A DNA stretch of 41,566 nt from Pyricularia pennisetigena (Eukaryota; Ascomycota; Sordariomycetes; Magnaporthales; Pyriculariaceae), in contig NW_021940937.1 of assembly GCF_004337985.1 (NCBI RefSeq), positions 15,906-57,471 of the forward strand, read 5' to 3'. Under the pieces are notes generated by a model. That model had not been told where the DNA came from and did not search any database. It saw nothing but the letters and a program-made list of their open reading frames with translations. The position numbers and the translations under genes were made by a program. Shown one piece after another: positions 22,956-32,773 of the stretch; within the stretch, counting starts at the first letter, position 1; the number at the start of each line of letters is the position of its first letter.

Positions 22956-24813
22956 ACGTTGGGCTCCACATCTCCGACCCCCCTAAAGTCCGGCCCCTAT
23001 GAAAAATGTAACGACGAAATACCCCTTTTATAAACCGATTTAAATGTAAACCTATCAACGCACAATAATACAATCATTGTCAGGCTCTCCCGGTTCGCTA
23101 ACCTCTTCTCCATCGTTCAAATCCTCTAAACAGTCCCTATTATTTTCCTGTGCTTCATAAACGTTTTTTTTGCTGACCAAAAGCTCGTTGGGATCCGGAA
23201 TTACCCTTTTCCTTTTGACCGGCCGTACCGCCTCCAATTTTGCTTTTAACAAACTGATTTTTTGCTGAGCTTCAGCCAATAAGATATCCTTGGTTTCGAA
23301 GCTTTTTTGGACTTTTGCAAACAAAAGCCGTGAAGTGGCGTTACTTTTTTCGGACCGGGAAATTTCCTGTAGTTGAAGTCGAATATCTCGGGTCGTTTTA
23401 GGGGTTTTCCAAATAAGTAAAGATTGGTCGTTAATTTTTTGGTTTGGGCTTTCCGGTGTTTTATCCCTTTGGAAGCCGTTATTTCTACCTTTTTCGACGT
23501 TGGCGTTGCTATTTTCTAATAAAAACGGGTTTAAAAGTGGTTTTGCCAAGTTCACCGGCCATAACCCCGTCGTACGCCAACCAGATTGAATGGTTTTTGC
23601 TATAAATGCTTTTGATCTGGCTTTTCGATAGCAAAGTAGAAAGTTTCGTTTCCCAACAACCGTTGAACAGCAAAACTGGTTTACAAATCCCAGGTGACGT
23701 CGATAAGCTTCCTTTAACGGCCCAAAAACCGATAAATCCAACGGTTGAAGAACGTGCGACGAATGAGGAGGTAAATATAAAAGCTGAATATTATTTTGGA
23801 GGCAAACAAGCATAAACTCGTCGCTGACGTGTGATCCGTGGCCGTCGAGAACTAATAAACGCTTTTCAGGAGTTAAAGGTTGGGTATTTGGAATAAACAC
23901 CTTTTTTAACCATTCGATACCTGTTTCATTATTTGTCCACCCGTTTTCTGTTGCATGAAATTGCCAGGTATCGAAAGGACTTAAATCAGCTGGAAACCAT
24001 TGTTGCTGTACGTTTTTCCCCTTAAATATAACGAGGGGAGGTATAACAGCCCCCGTAGCTGATACACATTCGATTATGCTCGTCCAACCCCGCGTTCCAG
24101 GCTCTTTTCGCTGTAATGGCCGGATTTTATTACGCCCTAACACCAGGCCATTAGATCCTTTGCCTTCCATTATACCTGTTTCGTCCATATTCCAACGGTT
24201 GGCCGGTTTTATAGTATCGATAACGGGATTTTTCAAATAGGACCACCAAGATTTAATTACCTCGGTTGTAGCCCCATTAACCCGGGCATTTTCTATTCGC
24301 CGGGGCCTTTGGGTTTTCAAAATTGGATATCGGGTTATAAAACGGTTAACCCAATGTTTCCCAAGGCTTTTTCTTTCTCCGGCGGCCTGAAGAATTCGTT
24401 CCGCAAAATAGCGTAGTTCTTGATGCGTTGGCGGAAGGCCTAACGCGGCCTGCGCAAGTACCCAATCTGCCAAATAGGTCTCCTGCTCCTGTGAAAGCCT
24501 TTGACAAAATCTTTTCGCTTGTTGAATTGACTGGGCCCCCTTTAAACGATCGTGAAGGGTACTCCGAGGAATACCCCATTTTTGCGAGGTTTTGTGAACT
24601 GATTTGCCATTTCTTATGTCAGAAATGGCAGCAAGAAGCTGATTTTCAGTGTACTGTTTCATTGGAAAGTTTGGAGCAAGAATCTTCAAAATGCAAGTTC
24701 TAAAGTGAAAAATTCGTCTAGATATTTATAAAATAAAACAAAGGGTTGACGTGGCTGAGTAGATATTTTTAGGGGCCGGACTTTAGGGGGGTCGGAGATG
24801 TGGAGCCCAACGT
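22956..24813 (-). mobile_element. Fot1/pogo-type transposon, family B copy 1
   Basis: The 1,858-bp element has identical 42-bp TIRs (22956-22997 and 24772-24813) beginning ACGTTGGGCTCCACATCTCC. A flanking TA lies at 22954-22955 and 24814-24815. It lies in the minus orientation, with its 5' end facing family B copy 2 across a 1,035-bp gap. Compared with the other two copies it has CTATG instead of CCTTG just inside the left TIR, and two coding changes. A TATA-like TTTATAAATATC sits upstream of the transposase start inside the element. Confidence 0.96.
23055..24662 (-). CDS. Fot1/pogo-like DDE transposase, family B copy 1
   Basis: 535 aa from the ATG at 24662, the first ATG in the frame. The psq-type helix-turn-helix (about residues 2-42, including GIPRSTLHDRLK) is followed by the CENP-B/Tc5 domain (about 58-122, WVLAQAALGLPPTHQELRYF) and the DDE_1 core, with D160 (NMDETGI), D273 (LVLDGHGSH) and D309 (LQPLDLSVF). 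The C-terminal coiled region ends in the RPVKRKRVIPDPNE motif and an acidic tail. Relative to copies 2 and 3 it has Asn for Ser at 106 and Thr for Ala at 110, both from G-to-A changes on the coding strand. All catalytic residues are present and the frame is intact. Confidence 0.95.
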   Translation of the reverse strand: MKQYTENQLLAAISDIRNGKSVHKTSQKWGIPRSTLHDRLKGAQSIQQAKRFCQRLSQEQETYLADWVLAQAALGLPPTHQELRYFAERILQAAGERKSLGKHWVNRFITRYPILKTQRPRRIENARVNGATTEVIKSWWSYLKNPVIDTIKPANRWNMDETGIMEGKGSNGLVLGRNKIRPLQRKEPGTRGWTSIIECVSATGAVIPPLVIFKGKNVQQQWFPADLSPFDTWQFHATENGWTNNETGIEWLKKVFIPNTQPLTPEKRLLVLDGHGSHVSDEFMLVCLQNNIQLLYLPPHSSHVLQPLDLSVFGPLKEAYRRHLGFVNQFCCSTVVGKRNFLLCYRKARSKAFIAKTIQSGWRTTGLWPVNLAKPLLNPFLLENSNANVEKGRNNGFQRDKTPESPNQKINDQSLLIWKTPKTTRDIRLQLQEISRSEKSNATSRLLFAKVQKSFETKDILLAEAQQKISLLKAKLEAVRPVKRKRVIPDPNELLVSKKNVYEAQENNRDCLEDLNDGEEVSEPGEPDNDCIIVR

Positions 24814-24815
24814 TA

Positions 24816-25846
24816 CTACTATTTATTTATGTATGCGTCCTCTAGACGATCAAGAGGTCAAGAACCTCTGCCAAAATATGTCGTACGTACATAGCTACAC
24901 CTCGGATACCTTAGCTGACTATAAGGGACATCAGGCTAGCTGGGTCTCGACTTCAAGTAAACAGCATGAGTCAATCCATCCAGGTCAAAACGCAGCGCCG
25001 TCAAAACCACTAAGATCCAAAAACCCTTATCCCACCCTATTCTTGACAGCCATAAGCCAGACGCGAGACAAGCGGCGGTGTGCTCAGAATCGGGCGCCAG
25101 CATGATGCATCTCTGGTCATACGGCATGGCACCAGAACGTGTTTTCGTCATCAACGAAGAAAACACGGCGGATGAAGGGAGATTCTGATTGAACCAGATT
25201 GTAATTTACGCTGACAGCTTGGCAATGTTCGGACCAGATGTTACGCTTGTCTCCGGGGACTCGAATTCTAGAAGTATCATATGGCTGGAATCGATCGAAT
25301 GAATTCAATTTGGGTTCCAACAACTACAATTATCAGCGATAGACGTATCCTTTCCAGGCGGAAATGGCGCAAGTCGATGCTAGCGAAGAGGCACCAGTGT
25401 TGTAAGGGGATAGAGAGGGGCGTTGTGGCTGCCCACACATGCTTTCGTTAGGGTGAGGTGTTAGCCAGTCAGTCGGAATGATACTCCCCCTCATGCAGCA
25501 GGCCGTCCATTCCTGGAGCTAGTTTCTAGTAGCTTATGGGTCGCCACCTTTTGCAAAGCAACTGGGGGGTAACATAGCGCATCGATCGATGCCTCGTCAG
25601 CTCGCCTATGGGCGCGTAGCTTCTGCAATGTGGCTCTTTGATCGCATCATGCTCCTCTTCCAGCGCGTTCTCAACCACAAACCAGGGGACTGAAGAGCAC
25701 TTTATCAATGACCAAAACAGATTCGTTGTACATTCGAACAGAGGGTTTTAGCTACCCTCAGATGGATGACGCTTGCATGAGATTACAGGCTAAAAATGAT
25801 CCGTCTAATGCACGATTTTTTCATCCCTGCTAAAGCCAAGAAGGCA
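24816..25846. other. Spacer between two inverted transposon copies
   Basis: About 1 kb of single-copy-looking DNA with short open frames on both strands and no recognisable domain. It is flanked on each side by the 5' end of a family B element, so both transposase promoters point outward from this spacer. Confidence 0.45.
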
Positions 25847-25848
25847 TA

Positions 25849-27706
25849 ACGTTGGGCTCCACATCTCCGACCCCCCTAAAGTCCGGCCCCTAAAAATATC
25901 TACTCAGCCACGTCAACCCTTTGTTTTATTTTATAAATATCTAGACGAATTTTTCACTTTAGAACTTGCATTTTGAAGATTCTTGCTCCAAACTTTCCAA
26001 TGAAACAGTACACTGAAAATCAGCTTCTTGCTGCCATTTCTGACATAAGAAATGGCAAATCAGTTCACAAAACCTCGCAAAAATGGGGTATTCCTCGGAG
26101 TACCCTTCACGATCGTTTAAAGGGGGCCCAGTCAATTCAACAAGCGAAAAGATTTTGTCAAAGGCTTTCACAGGAGCAGGAGACCTATTTGGCAGATTGG
26201 GTACTTGCGCAGGCCGCGTTAGGCCTTCCGCCAACGCATCAAGAACTACGCTATTTTGCGGAACGAATTCTTCAGGCCGCCGGAGAAAGAAAAAGCCTTG
26301 GGAAACATTGGGTTAGCCGTTTTATAGCCCGATATCCAATTTTGAAAACCCAAAGGCCCCGGCGAATAGAAAATGCCCGGGTTAATGGGGCTACAACCGA
26401 GGTAATTAAATCTTGGTGGTCCTATTTGAAAAATCCCGTTATCGATACTATAAAACCGGCCAACCGTTGGAATATGGACGAAACAGGTATAATGGAAGGC
26501 AAAGGATCTAATGGCCTGGTGTTAGGGCGTAATAAAATCCGGCCATTACAGCGAAAAGAGCCTGGAACGCGGGGTTGGACGAGCATAATCGAATGTGTAT
26601 CAGCTACGGGGGCTGTTATACCTCCCCTCGTTATATTTAAGGGGAAAAACGTACAGCAACAATGGTTTCCAGCTGATTTAAGTCCTTTCGATACCTGGCA
26701 ATTTCATGCAACAGAAAACGGGTGGACAAATAATGAAACAGGTATCGAATGGTTAAAAAAGGTGTTTATTCCAAATACCCAACCTTTAACTCCTGAAAAG
26801 CGTTTATTAGTTCTCGACGGCCACGGATCACACGTCAGCGACGAGTTTATGCTTGTTTGCCTCCAAAATAATATTCAGCTTTTATATTTACCTCCTCATT
26901 CGTCGCACGTTCTTCAACCGTTGGATTTATCGGTTTTTGGGCCGTTAAAGGAAGCTTATCGACGTCACCTGGGATTTGTAAACCAGTTTTGCTGTTCAAC
27001 GGTTGTTGGGAAACGAAACTTTCTACTTTGCTATCGAAAAGCCAGATCAAAAGCATTTATAGCAAAAACCATTCAATCTGGTTGGCGTACGACGGGGTTA
27101 TGGCCGGTGAACTTGGCAAAACCACTTTTAAACCCGTTTTTATTAGAAAATAGCAACGCCAACGTCGAAAAAGGTAGAAATAACGGCTTCCAAAGGGATA
27201 AAACACCGGAAAGCCCAAACCAAAAAATTAACGACCAATCTTTACTTATTTGGAAAACCCCTAAAAAGACCCGAGATATTCGACTTCAACTACAGGAAAT
27301 TTCCCGGTCCGAAAAAAGTAACGCCACTTCACGGCTTTTGTTTGCAAAAGTCCAAAAAAGCTTCGAAACCAAGGATATCTTATTGGCTGAAGCTCAGCAA
27401 AAAATCAGTTTGTTAAAAGCAAAATTGGAGGCGGTACGGCCGGTCAAAAGGAAAAGGGTAATTCCGGATCCCAACGAGCTTTTGGTCAGCAAAAAAAACG
27501 TTTATGAAGCACAGGAAAATAATAGGGACTGTTTAGAGGATTTGAACGATGGAGAAGAGGTTAGCGAACCGGGAGAGCCTGACAATGATTGTATTATTGT
27601 GCGTTGATAGGTTTACATTTAAATCGGTTTATAAAAGGGGTATTTCGTCGTTACATTTTTCAAGGGGGCCGGACTTTAGGGGGGTCGGAGATGTGGAGCC
27701 CAACGT
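25849..27706 (+). mobile_element. Fot1/pogo-type transposon, family B copy 2
   Basis: 1,858 bp, with TIRs at 25849-25890 and 27665-27706 identical to the other copies, and TA at 25847-25848 and 27707-27708. It is in plus orientation, opposite to copy 1, so the two form a large inverted repeat. It lies about 15 bp from the left inverted arm of the 27.7-30.4 kb structure, so it may have inserted at the edge of that repeat. Confidence 0.96.
26000..27607 (+). CDS. Fot1/pogo-like DDE transposase, family B copy 2
   Basis: 535 aa, intact, with the same domains and D160/D273/D309 triad as the other family B copies. The only protein difference I see from copy 3 is Lys instead of Thr in the TPKKTRDIR segment (a transversion). 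The ATG at 26000 is the first in frame after a TATA-like stretch at about 25930-25942. Confidence 0.96.
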   Translation: MKQYTENQLLAAISDIRNGKSVHKTSQKWGIPRSTLHDRLKGAQSIQQAKRFCQRLSQEQETYLADWVLAQAALGLPPTHQELRYFAERILQAAGERKSLGKHWVSRFIARYPILKTQRPRRIENARVNGATTEVIKSWWSYLKNPVIDTIKPANRWNMDETGIMEGKGSNGLVLGRNKIRPLQRKEPGTRGWTSIIECVSATGAVIPPLVIFKGKNVQQQWFPADLSPFDTWQFHATENGWTNNETGIEWLKKVFIPNTQPLTPEKRLLVLDGHGSHVSDEFMLVCLQNNIQLLYLPPHSSHVLQPLDLSVFGPLKEAYRRHLGFVNQFCCSTVVGKRNFLLCYRKARSKAFIAKTIQSGWRTTGLWPVNLAKPLLNPFLLENSNANVEKGRNNGFQRDKTPESPNQKINDQSLLIWKTPKKTRDIRLQLQEISRSEKSNATSRLLFAKVQKSFETKDILLAEAQQKISLLKAKLEAVRPVKRKRVIPDPNELLVSKKNVYEAQENNRDCLEDLNDGEEVSEPGEPDNDCIIVR

Positions 27707-27721
27707 TAGACTAACAGCCTA

Positions 27722-28045
27722 ATCATCAGCAAGCGACGATTGACCCCGCACTTTGCTACCTTTTGTAGTCCTGCAAATCAAATTCCGCGCCCGCTCTTGG
27801 CTGCATATGTGGAGGCCTGGCCTTCTGCATTCCAAATGCTTTTTCGTAATCGTATAAGTGATGACCAAGCCAGTGTTTGTAGGATACAATGGTAGCAGAA
27901 CAGCAGGCCTCCCACATGACACTAGCAATTTCTGGGCATGCAACCGTGGGCTTCCGACATGCCTGATAAGCAGGAATCTTGATTGATGGCCCATAACAGG
28001 GCAATTTCCCAAGCCTCCGCATATGGAGGGCCTCCTGCATAATGG
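27722..28045 (-). repeat. Left arm of a roughly 330-bp diverged inverted repeat
   Basis: Its reverse complement matches 30052-30384. Shared blocks in order: ATCAGCAAGCGACGATTGAC, CCCGCACTTT, CGCTCTTGG, GCATATGTGGAGG, TCTGCATTCC, ATGCTTTTTCGT, CGTATAAGTGA, CAGCAGGCCTCCC, GACATGCCTG and GCATATGGA. I judge identity at roughly three quarters or more, with small indels. The two arms enclose a broken zinc-finger gene. Confidence 0.85.
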
Positions 28046-28169
28046 CAGCATGTTCAGTTAGGGAATAATGATTTTCCACTTTACTGATAGCGCTGTCTGG
28101 GTTGTGAGCAGTCGAGAGAGTAGAAGCTTCACCATCACCATATTCACTGCTCAAGTCTTGCAGGCACAT
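27756..28169 (-). CDS. Hypothetical 137-aa protein in the left inverted arm
   Basis: An ATG-initiated frame whose C-terminal 95 residues lie in the left inverted arm. It reads MQEALHMRRLGKLP, then YQACRKPTVACPEIASVMWE, then YKHWLGHHLYDYEKAFGMQK, and is rich in Cys, His and aromatic residues. The right arm at 30052-30384 encodes a recognisable but broken version (an in-frame TAG directly after the corresponding Met, then frame changes). I do not recognise a family. It may be a genuine small gene duplicated in inverted orientation, or the open remnant of a transposon end. Confidence 0.35.
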   Translation of the reverse strand: MCLQDLSSEYGDGEASTLSTAHNPDSAISKVENHYSLTEHAAIMQEALHMRRLGKLPCYGPSIKIPAYQACRKPTVACPEIASVMWEACCSATIVSYKHWLGHHLYDYEKAFGMQKARPPHMQPRAGAEFDLQDYKR

Positions 28170-28467
28170 CGCATGAGATCCGATATGACACCTGAACCCT
28201 TACCTTTGGTTAGGTCATTAACGCGATTGTAAATCTTGCGCACCTTTCCACTTTTTATACACTGCCTTCAGTTTTATATATCTCATACTGTTTCGCTGAA
28301 TCATGGAGGCATCCTGGGTGGACGGTCTCCAAGGATTATATACTTGATTTAGAAGAAGCCTTCGAGATGCAAACAGCCGCTCTAGATCGCGCTACAGATA
28401 TTCCTTTACTATAGTCCAATCCAGCGTTTAAAAGCTGAATGACGCATAGGAAATGTAGAAAAGAGCA

Positions 28468-29282
28468 TTACAATGGCTCAAAGTCCTGCTTGTGCTGTTC
28501 TCGAACGTGCCTAAGCCAGTTGTCATGCCGTGTAAACTTAATCCTGCACTGCGAACAGTCATACACATCACTTTTGATGCCATTCAGCATGGCCCAGAGC
28601 GAGTGATGGGACACAACATGACGCCTCATGTCGCGCTGCTCTGCCGTACGGTGTTGGCAAGTGCCCTTAGATACATATGGACAGAGAACCGGTCTAGTGT
28701 GGCTTTTGAGATGCTTCCTGTTTTTCATGTATGGATCGGCAGATATTTAGAGATATTGAAAGCCTTGGGGCACGTCTTAAAGCAAAATGGGGAGAGATGA
28801 GGTTGGATTGGTGTTGAAGGGATCGATGAGGATAAATCTGTTGACGAGGTTTAGGAAACATACCTGAGAGAAGATCTGTTCTTGCATGAAGCCGCACAGC
28901 CGGATGGTCCGTACTCGGAATCTTCGCAGTAAAACTTGTCGTCGCTGCGTGGATCAAGGTCATCAAGGTTGTTGAAACGTTCTTCCTCAAACGAGCCGTT
29001 GTATGTGGGCAATGGATTGACGTCGTTGGTGAGATGGCTTCCATTGTACTGTGGATAGTCACTGGCCTCGGCTAGGTATGAGGCACCGGCATAGCTGGAG
29101 TACTGTTGACCAGTGCTCTAAAGAGACTGACCAACGCCATCGGTGTTGCACTGTACCGGATCTTGCTGTGCGTTGTAATTGGTGTAGCCGGACGTCTGGT
29201 ACTCGGGCTGCTGCTCAAACCACTCAGCATTGGCGTCCTGAGTGCCAGAACTATCGTTGTAGTAATCGTTGTTGTATGACAT
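28468..29282 (-). pseudogene. Broken C2H2 zinc-finger gene
   Basis: The start is at 29282, and the first segment reads MSYNNDYYNDSS with a Gln/Tyr/Asn-rich stretch (EYQTSGYTNYNAQQ). An in-frame TAG interrupts it at 29118-29120, after which the same frame continues through SSYAGASYLAEAS and FNNLDDLDPRSDDKFYCED. The finger region follows an intron-like GTATGT at about 28861 and has CFKTCPKAFNISKYL, then a one-base frame break near 28730. Beyond that 28728-28468 reads KNRKHLKSH, CPYVSKGTCQHRTAEQRDMRRHV and a clean C2H2 finger (YDCSQCRIKFTRHDNWLRHV, then REQH). The original protein was probably a multi-finger transcription-factor-like protein. The stop and frame break argue for a pseudogene. Confidence 0.7.
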
Positions 29283-30051
29283 TGAATCTAAGTGCAGTAG
29301 GTGAGGGGATTGATGAATCAGAAGAGGTGGTTTGGTAGGCTCATGCCTGAGGATGGAATGTAAATGATTGCCACACACTGTTATTTATAGGAAACACAGA
29401 TAGGGGGGTCAACCAATGGATACAGCGCCGACACTTCTTGAGCCTCATCTCGAAATCCAAGTACATCATTCATACAGACAAGGCAACCGGCAAGCAGCCG
29501 CAAACTGGTCTTGGAAGTTACATGACTTTCCGTGTTTCGCATGGCGTGGAGGGACTTCCGTCATATGAGGACATGACAGTAATCAGTTGCCGATTTCGGG
29601 TACTGTTCTAGAAATTAATGCTTGGACACTATGGTTTTGACGCGCGGAATGTTCTCGCGAAAAAAGGCTGGGCTCCGGCAGGGTCAAATGTAAGAACCGA
29701 CTTGGAGGTTATAGCACGCAAACAAAACTACCCAAGTGACTTGTGCTGCAATTTGCGACTAGCGTATGAGTCTAAAGCATCCAGCCTTGGCCGCCCTAGC
29801 TCGAGTTTTTCTACTATTCGTTGGGTGTCAACGCGTCTAGGCTGCAGCAGGGGGGTGTGGGTGGAAGGCCTCTGCTAATTGGACTGACACGTTGCACATT
29901 GGCTACAGAAACACGAAAGCAAGTTCGGAAATGAGGCAAGCGCGTACACCCCAACCCCTGAATGAGTGTGCATGTGGATAGGTACTCCAACTTCACCATT
30001 AGTAAGTTCGAAAATCAATTTTGCCTAAATAAACATTGCGCCCACTGTGCA
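29283..30051. other. Upstream flank of the zinc-finger pseudogene
   Basis: No gene recognised. The 100 bp before 29282, read on the minus strand, resemble a fungal 5' leader. A plus-strand frame at 29618-29878 has no domain. Confidence 0.35.
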
Positions 30052-30384
30052 GTATGTAGGAGGCCTTCCATATGCAGAGATTAGGAAAAGCGCTCCGCTT
30101 TAGGGCGTCAACCAATATGCCTGCTCGCCAGGCATGTCGTCAGTTTACATTTGGATGTTACAAATTGTTAGGGTCATGCGGGAGGCCTGCTGTTCTTCTA
30201 CCGAAATAGTTGTCCTACAAACAGATGTTTGATGGTCGTCACTTATACGATCACGAAAAAGCATCCGGAATGCAGAATGCCAATCCTCCACATATGCAAC
30301 CAAGAGCGGGTGTGGAAATTAATTTGCAAGACTTCAAAGATTAGTAAAGTGCGGGGTCAATCGTCGCTTGCTGATAATTAGTTA
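30052..30384 (+). repeat. Right arm of the roughly 330-bp diverged inverted repeat
   Basis: Inverted partner of 27722-28045. This copy has lost the open frame: ATG-TAG at the position of the Met-Gln pair in the left arm, followed by shifts. The outermost matching block, ATCGTCGCTTGCTGAT, lies at about 30360-30375. Confidence 0.85.
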
Positions 30385-30766
30385 TGAATTCTCGCGACCA
30401 AGCCCAAGAATCTGAGATCAAGGACGAGCCAGCGGCTACCAAGCTTCCGATGGACGCAACAAGCGAACCACAAAAACACTATGCTTGTCACACAGTTTTG
30501 AACATATACATCGAAACGGCAACTTGTCTTGTCTTCAAACAATCCTACGATCCTGAATACATCGAAAATCGGTGGAGGGCCTCCTGCATTTCGAACCCTG
30601 GACTAGTTTGTGGCTGGATCGCCCACTGCCATATATTTTCAGCTGTTTAAACTGCTAGCATAATACATTAACGTTGGTGTCAAATACGAAAGCACAGAAA
30701 AAGGGTTCATTCCGACATGGAACGATGCAAGAAAAAGAAAGAAAGCCCTCCGGCTCAATGAAACCT
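30385..30766. other. Short interval with a GGCCTCCTGCAT motif
   Basis: An 88-codon plus-strand frame (30384-30650) has no domain. GGAGGGCCTCCTGCATTTCGAA at about 30575 followed by CGCCCACTGCCATAT resembles 1892-1950 next to the family A transposon, so this is probably a fragment of the same repeat as the inverted arms. Confidence 0.4.
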
Positions 30767-32425
30767 TCATCCAAAGACTATAGAAGCTCCATCCTCGCCA
30801 TCTTGACTGTCAAAGTCTCTCAAAATGTTACTCAAGTCCTCCTCAAGGGATCGGGTGTCGTTATCGACCCTGTTCTCGTGAATGTGAAGACGAGGCCCCG
30901 ATGGGTTTGACGACACACTGTTTATCAAAGAAAATGACCCGCATATGCTTGCATCGTAGAGCTTCGGTATGCGAGAGCTGTCACTAGAGTCGTGCTTCCG
31001 TCTTGAAGGGAGTCCCTCTTTGAGTATGCGTTTCGCATCATTTCGAACATGCTCTGTCATACGCGCCAATAGCTCGCGGGATTCTCGATCTGAAGACTGC
31101 TCACTCAGGTATAGATCCGGAAGACGCCAGTTCAAATATAGATTTTGGTGTGAAGGGCGGACTTGGATGTTGTCCCAATGATTGTGAAAATAATATGAGC
31201 ACAAGCGGCAGGTCGGTTTGCTGCTGCCAATATACTTATAGTCATTCCAGAATTTCTGGGCACGGGTTATGCTGCAACTGATAAGAGCAGAATGCACCTG
31301 AACTTCGGCATGAACAATGGGTCGAAAAGACTTTGTGGTGATCTGTTGCGTGATTCGATGGTCGAGGCCCATGTCTTCCAAAATCGCCACTTTTTCCAAG
31401 TACACTCTGGGGTCTTCGTCTTCGCGAGTCATATTCATGACAATGGTTGCAGCGCTGAGGCTGCTGTCGGAAATAGGCTTGCGCATCCTCTCGCTAGGAG
31501 GAATGGAATGTATGATAAATCCATGGAAGAGTCGCGGCCACCAGTCATGTGTCGCAACCAGAACCTCAGCAGCTTGTCGGTAAGACAACAATCGACCAAG
31601 ACAATGTCTCAGCTCACGCCAATGCTCCTGGGGCCGCTTCTCAAGACGTTCTGACTGTAATGAGTTGATTCGGCTCATCCCGTTCTCCTTGAAAGCATGA
31701 ATTGCCTTCAAAAGTGATTCGCAGTCACTAGAGACTGAAGTACGCGTGAGTTAATTAAAGTATTGTCTCAAGTGAGTTGGGGCTGGACCTACACTTATGC
31801 TTCTCGTTGTCAGAGTTCGCGTCATGCGTGAACCCCGCTTTTGAAGAGAGCATGTGTAACTCTTTATTCAATTGCTGAACTGTAAATTTATAAGTTATTA
31901 GTCGTAAAGCAAGAAGTGCAGGAACTTTCCGTCTGGGACAATACCAAGGTTCGACTGCTCACTGCTTTGGCAGTCTGCGATGCATTCATTCAAATACCGG
32001 TTGAGATTTATCAAGTACGCCTTCACCCGCTCAATGTTGAACAATATCATGTGCCAGAGGACCTTCTTGGTTAATGCTTTCCGCTCCAGTTGGTGTGGGT
32101 TCTGATGAACCAAGTGAAGAATTTTGGTTAAAAAAACTTCCACCTCTCTCTGCTCAAGCAGAGTTCGACAATTGGAGGCTAGAACGTATACAGCACAGTC
32201 TTTGCCCTGGAGGATGGCAATGGCCGTGACTGTTCGCCCCCCTCGTTCGTTGTCACACACCAATGACAGTTTGTTTACAAAGCATTGAAAAATCTGCAGT
32301 AGTGATGGTAGTGCATCCATAGGTGTTGCAAGCGGCTCGTCATGATCCTGTCGGTATTGATTGAAGACACAATTGAGTGCATTTTCAAGGACCATTGGCT
32401 GGTACAGAAGCTCCACTGCTTCCAT
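30767..32425 (-). CDS. OTT_1508-like deaminase domain protein, 3' exons (gene split by a LINE)
   Basis: Exons 32425-31945, 31879-31793 and 31734-30767 give 511 aa. Intron 31880-31944 (GTATTG to TTTACAG) and intron 31735-31792 (GTAGGT to TACTTCAG) both keep the frame. The N-terminal part reads MEAVELLYQPMVLENAL, then GGRTVTAIAILQGKD and FNIERVKAYLINLNRYLNEC. The C-terminal part holds the deaminase core: HAEVQVHSAL (zinc-binding His and catalytic Glu) and CRLCSYYF (the two zinc-binding Cys), followed by NLYLNWRLPD. This is the fungal OTT_1508-like branch of the cytidine-deaminase superfamily; substrate unknown. The true gene started further upstream: the open sequence before 32425 is interrupted by the LINE at 32497-35836. 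The ATG at 32425 may only be an internal Met. Confidence 0.8.
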
Positions 32426-32481
32426 GCCGTCGTCGATGGTACTTCCAGGAGCCGATGCCCTTGCGCTTCATTGTTGTACGT

Positions 32482-32493
32482 TAGTATTCGCAT

Positions 32494-32496
<3 letters not shown>
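32482..32496. repeat. Target-site duplication, left copy
   Basis: TAGTATTCGCATGTA here is repeated exactly at 35837-35851. The last three bases (GTA) also fit the adjacent GTA-repeat tail, so the duplication is 12-15 bp. Confidence 0.92.

Positions 32497-32521
<25 letters not shown>
32497..32521 (-). repeat. Trinucleotide tail of the LINE
   Basis: On the plus strand this is about eight copies of GTA/TAG. In the orientation of the LINE it is the 3' end of the element, a (TAC)n tail instead of poly-A, directly abutting the target-site duplication. Confidence 0.85.
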
Positions 32522-32525
<4 letters not shown>

Positions 32526-32773
32526 TAACGCCGGGCTCGGCCCGGCTTGTTAGCCGGCCGTTAGCAACCTCCCGAGGGGTATCTCGGCGCGCGTTCTATC
32601 TTCTTTATTTACACAGGGGGAAAACAAGGAGGGCAGAGGCGGATCGTGCCTGACCGGGTTCGGGCCCGGTCCTGCTTAGGGGGTTAGTTCACTGACGCGA
32701 CCCCGTGCCTAAGGTGCACGGAGGGTTCGTCTGACGGCTTGTGCCGTGAAGTGTGGGTGAAAAGGCAGTAAGT

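Noticed and set aside
24428..24703. 91-codon frame on the strand opposite the family B transposase, repeated at 25959-26234 and 38157-38432
   Set aside because: It is antisense to the conserved transposase N-terminus. Its repetition only reflects the three transposon copies.
28694..29062. 122-codon minus-strand frame
   Set aside because: It runs out of frame across the zinc-finger pseudogene. Only a short piece (LHARTDLLS) resembles a finger, which may reflect another frame break in the same gene.
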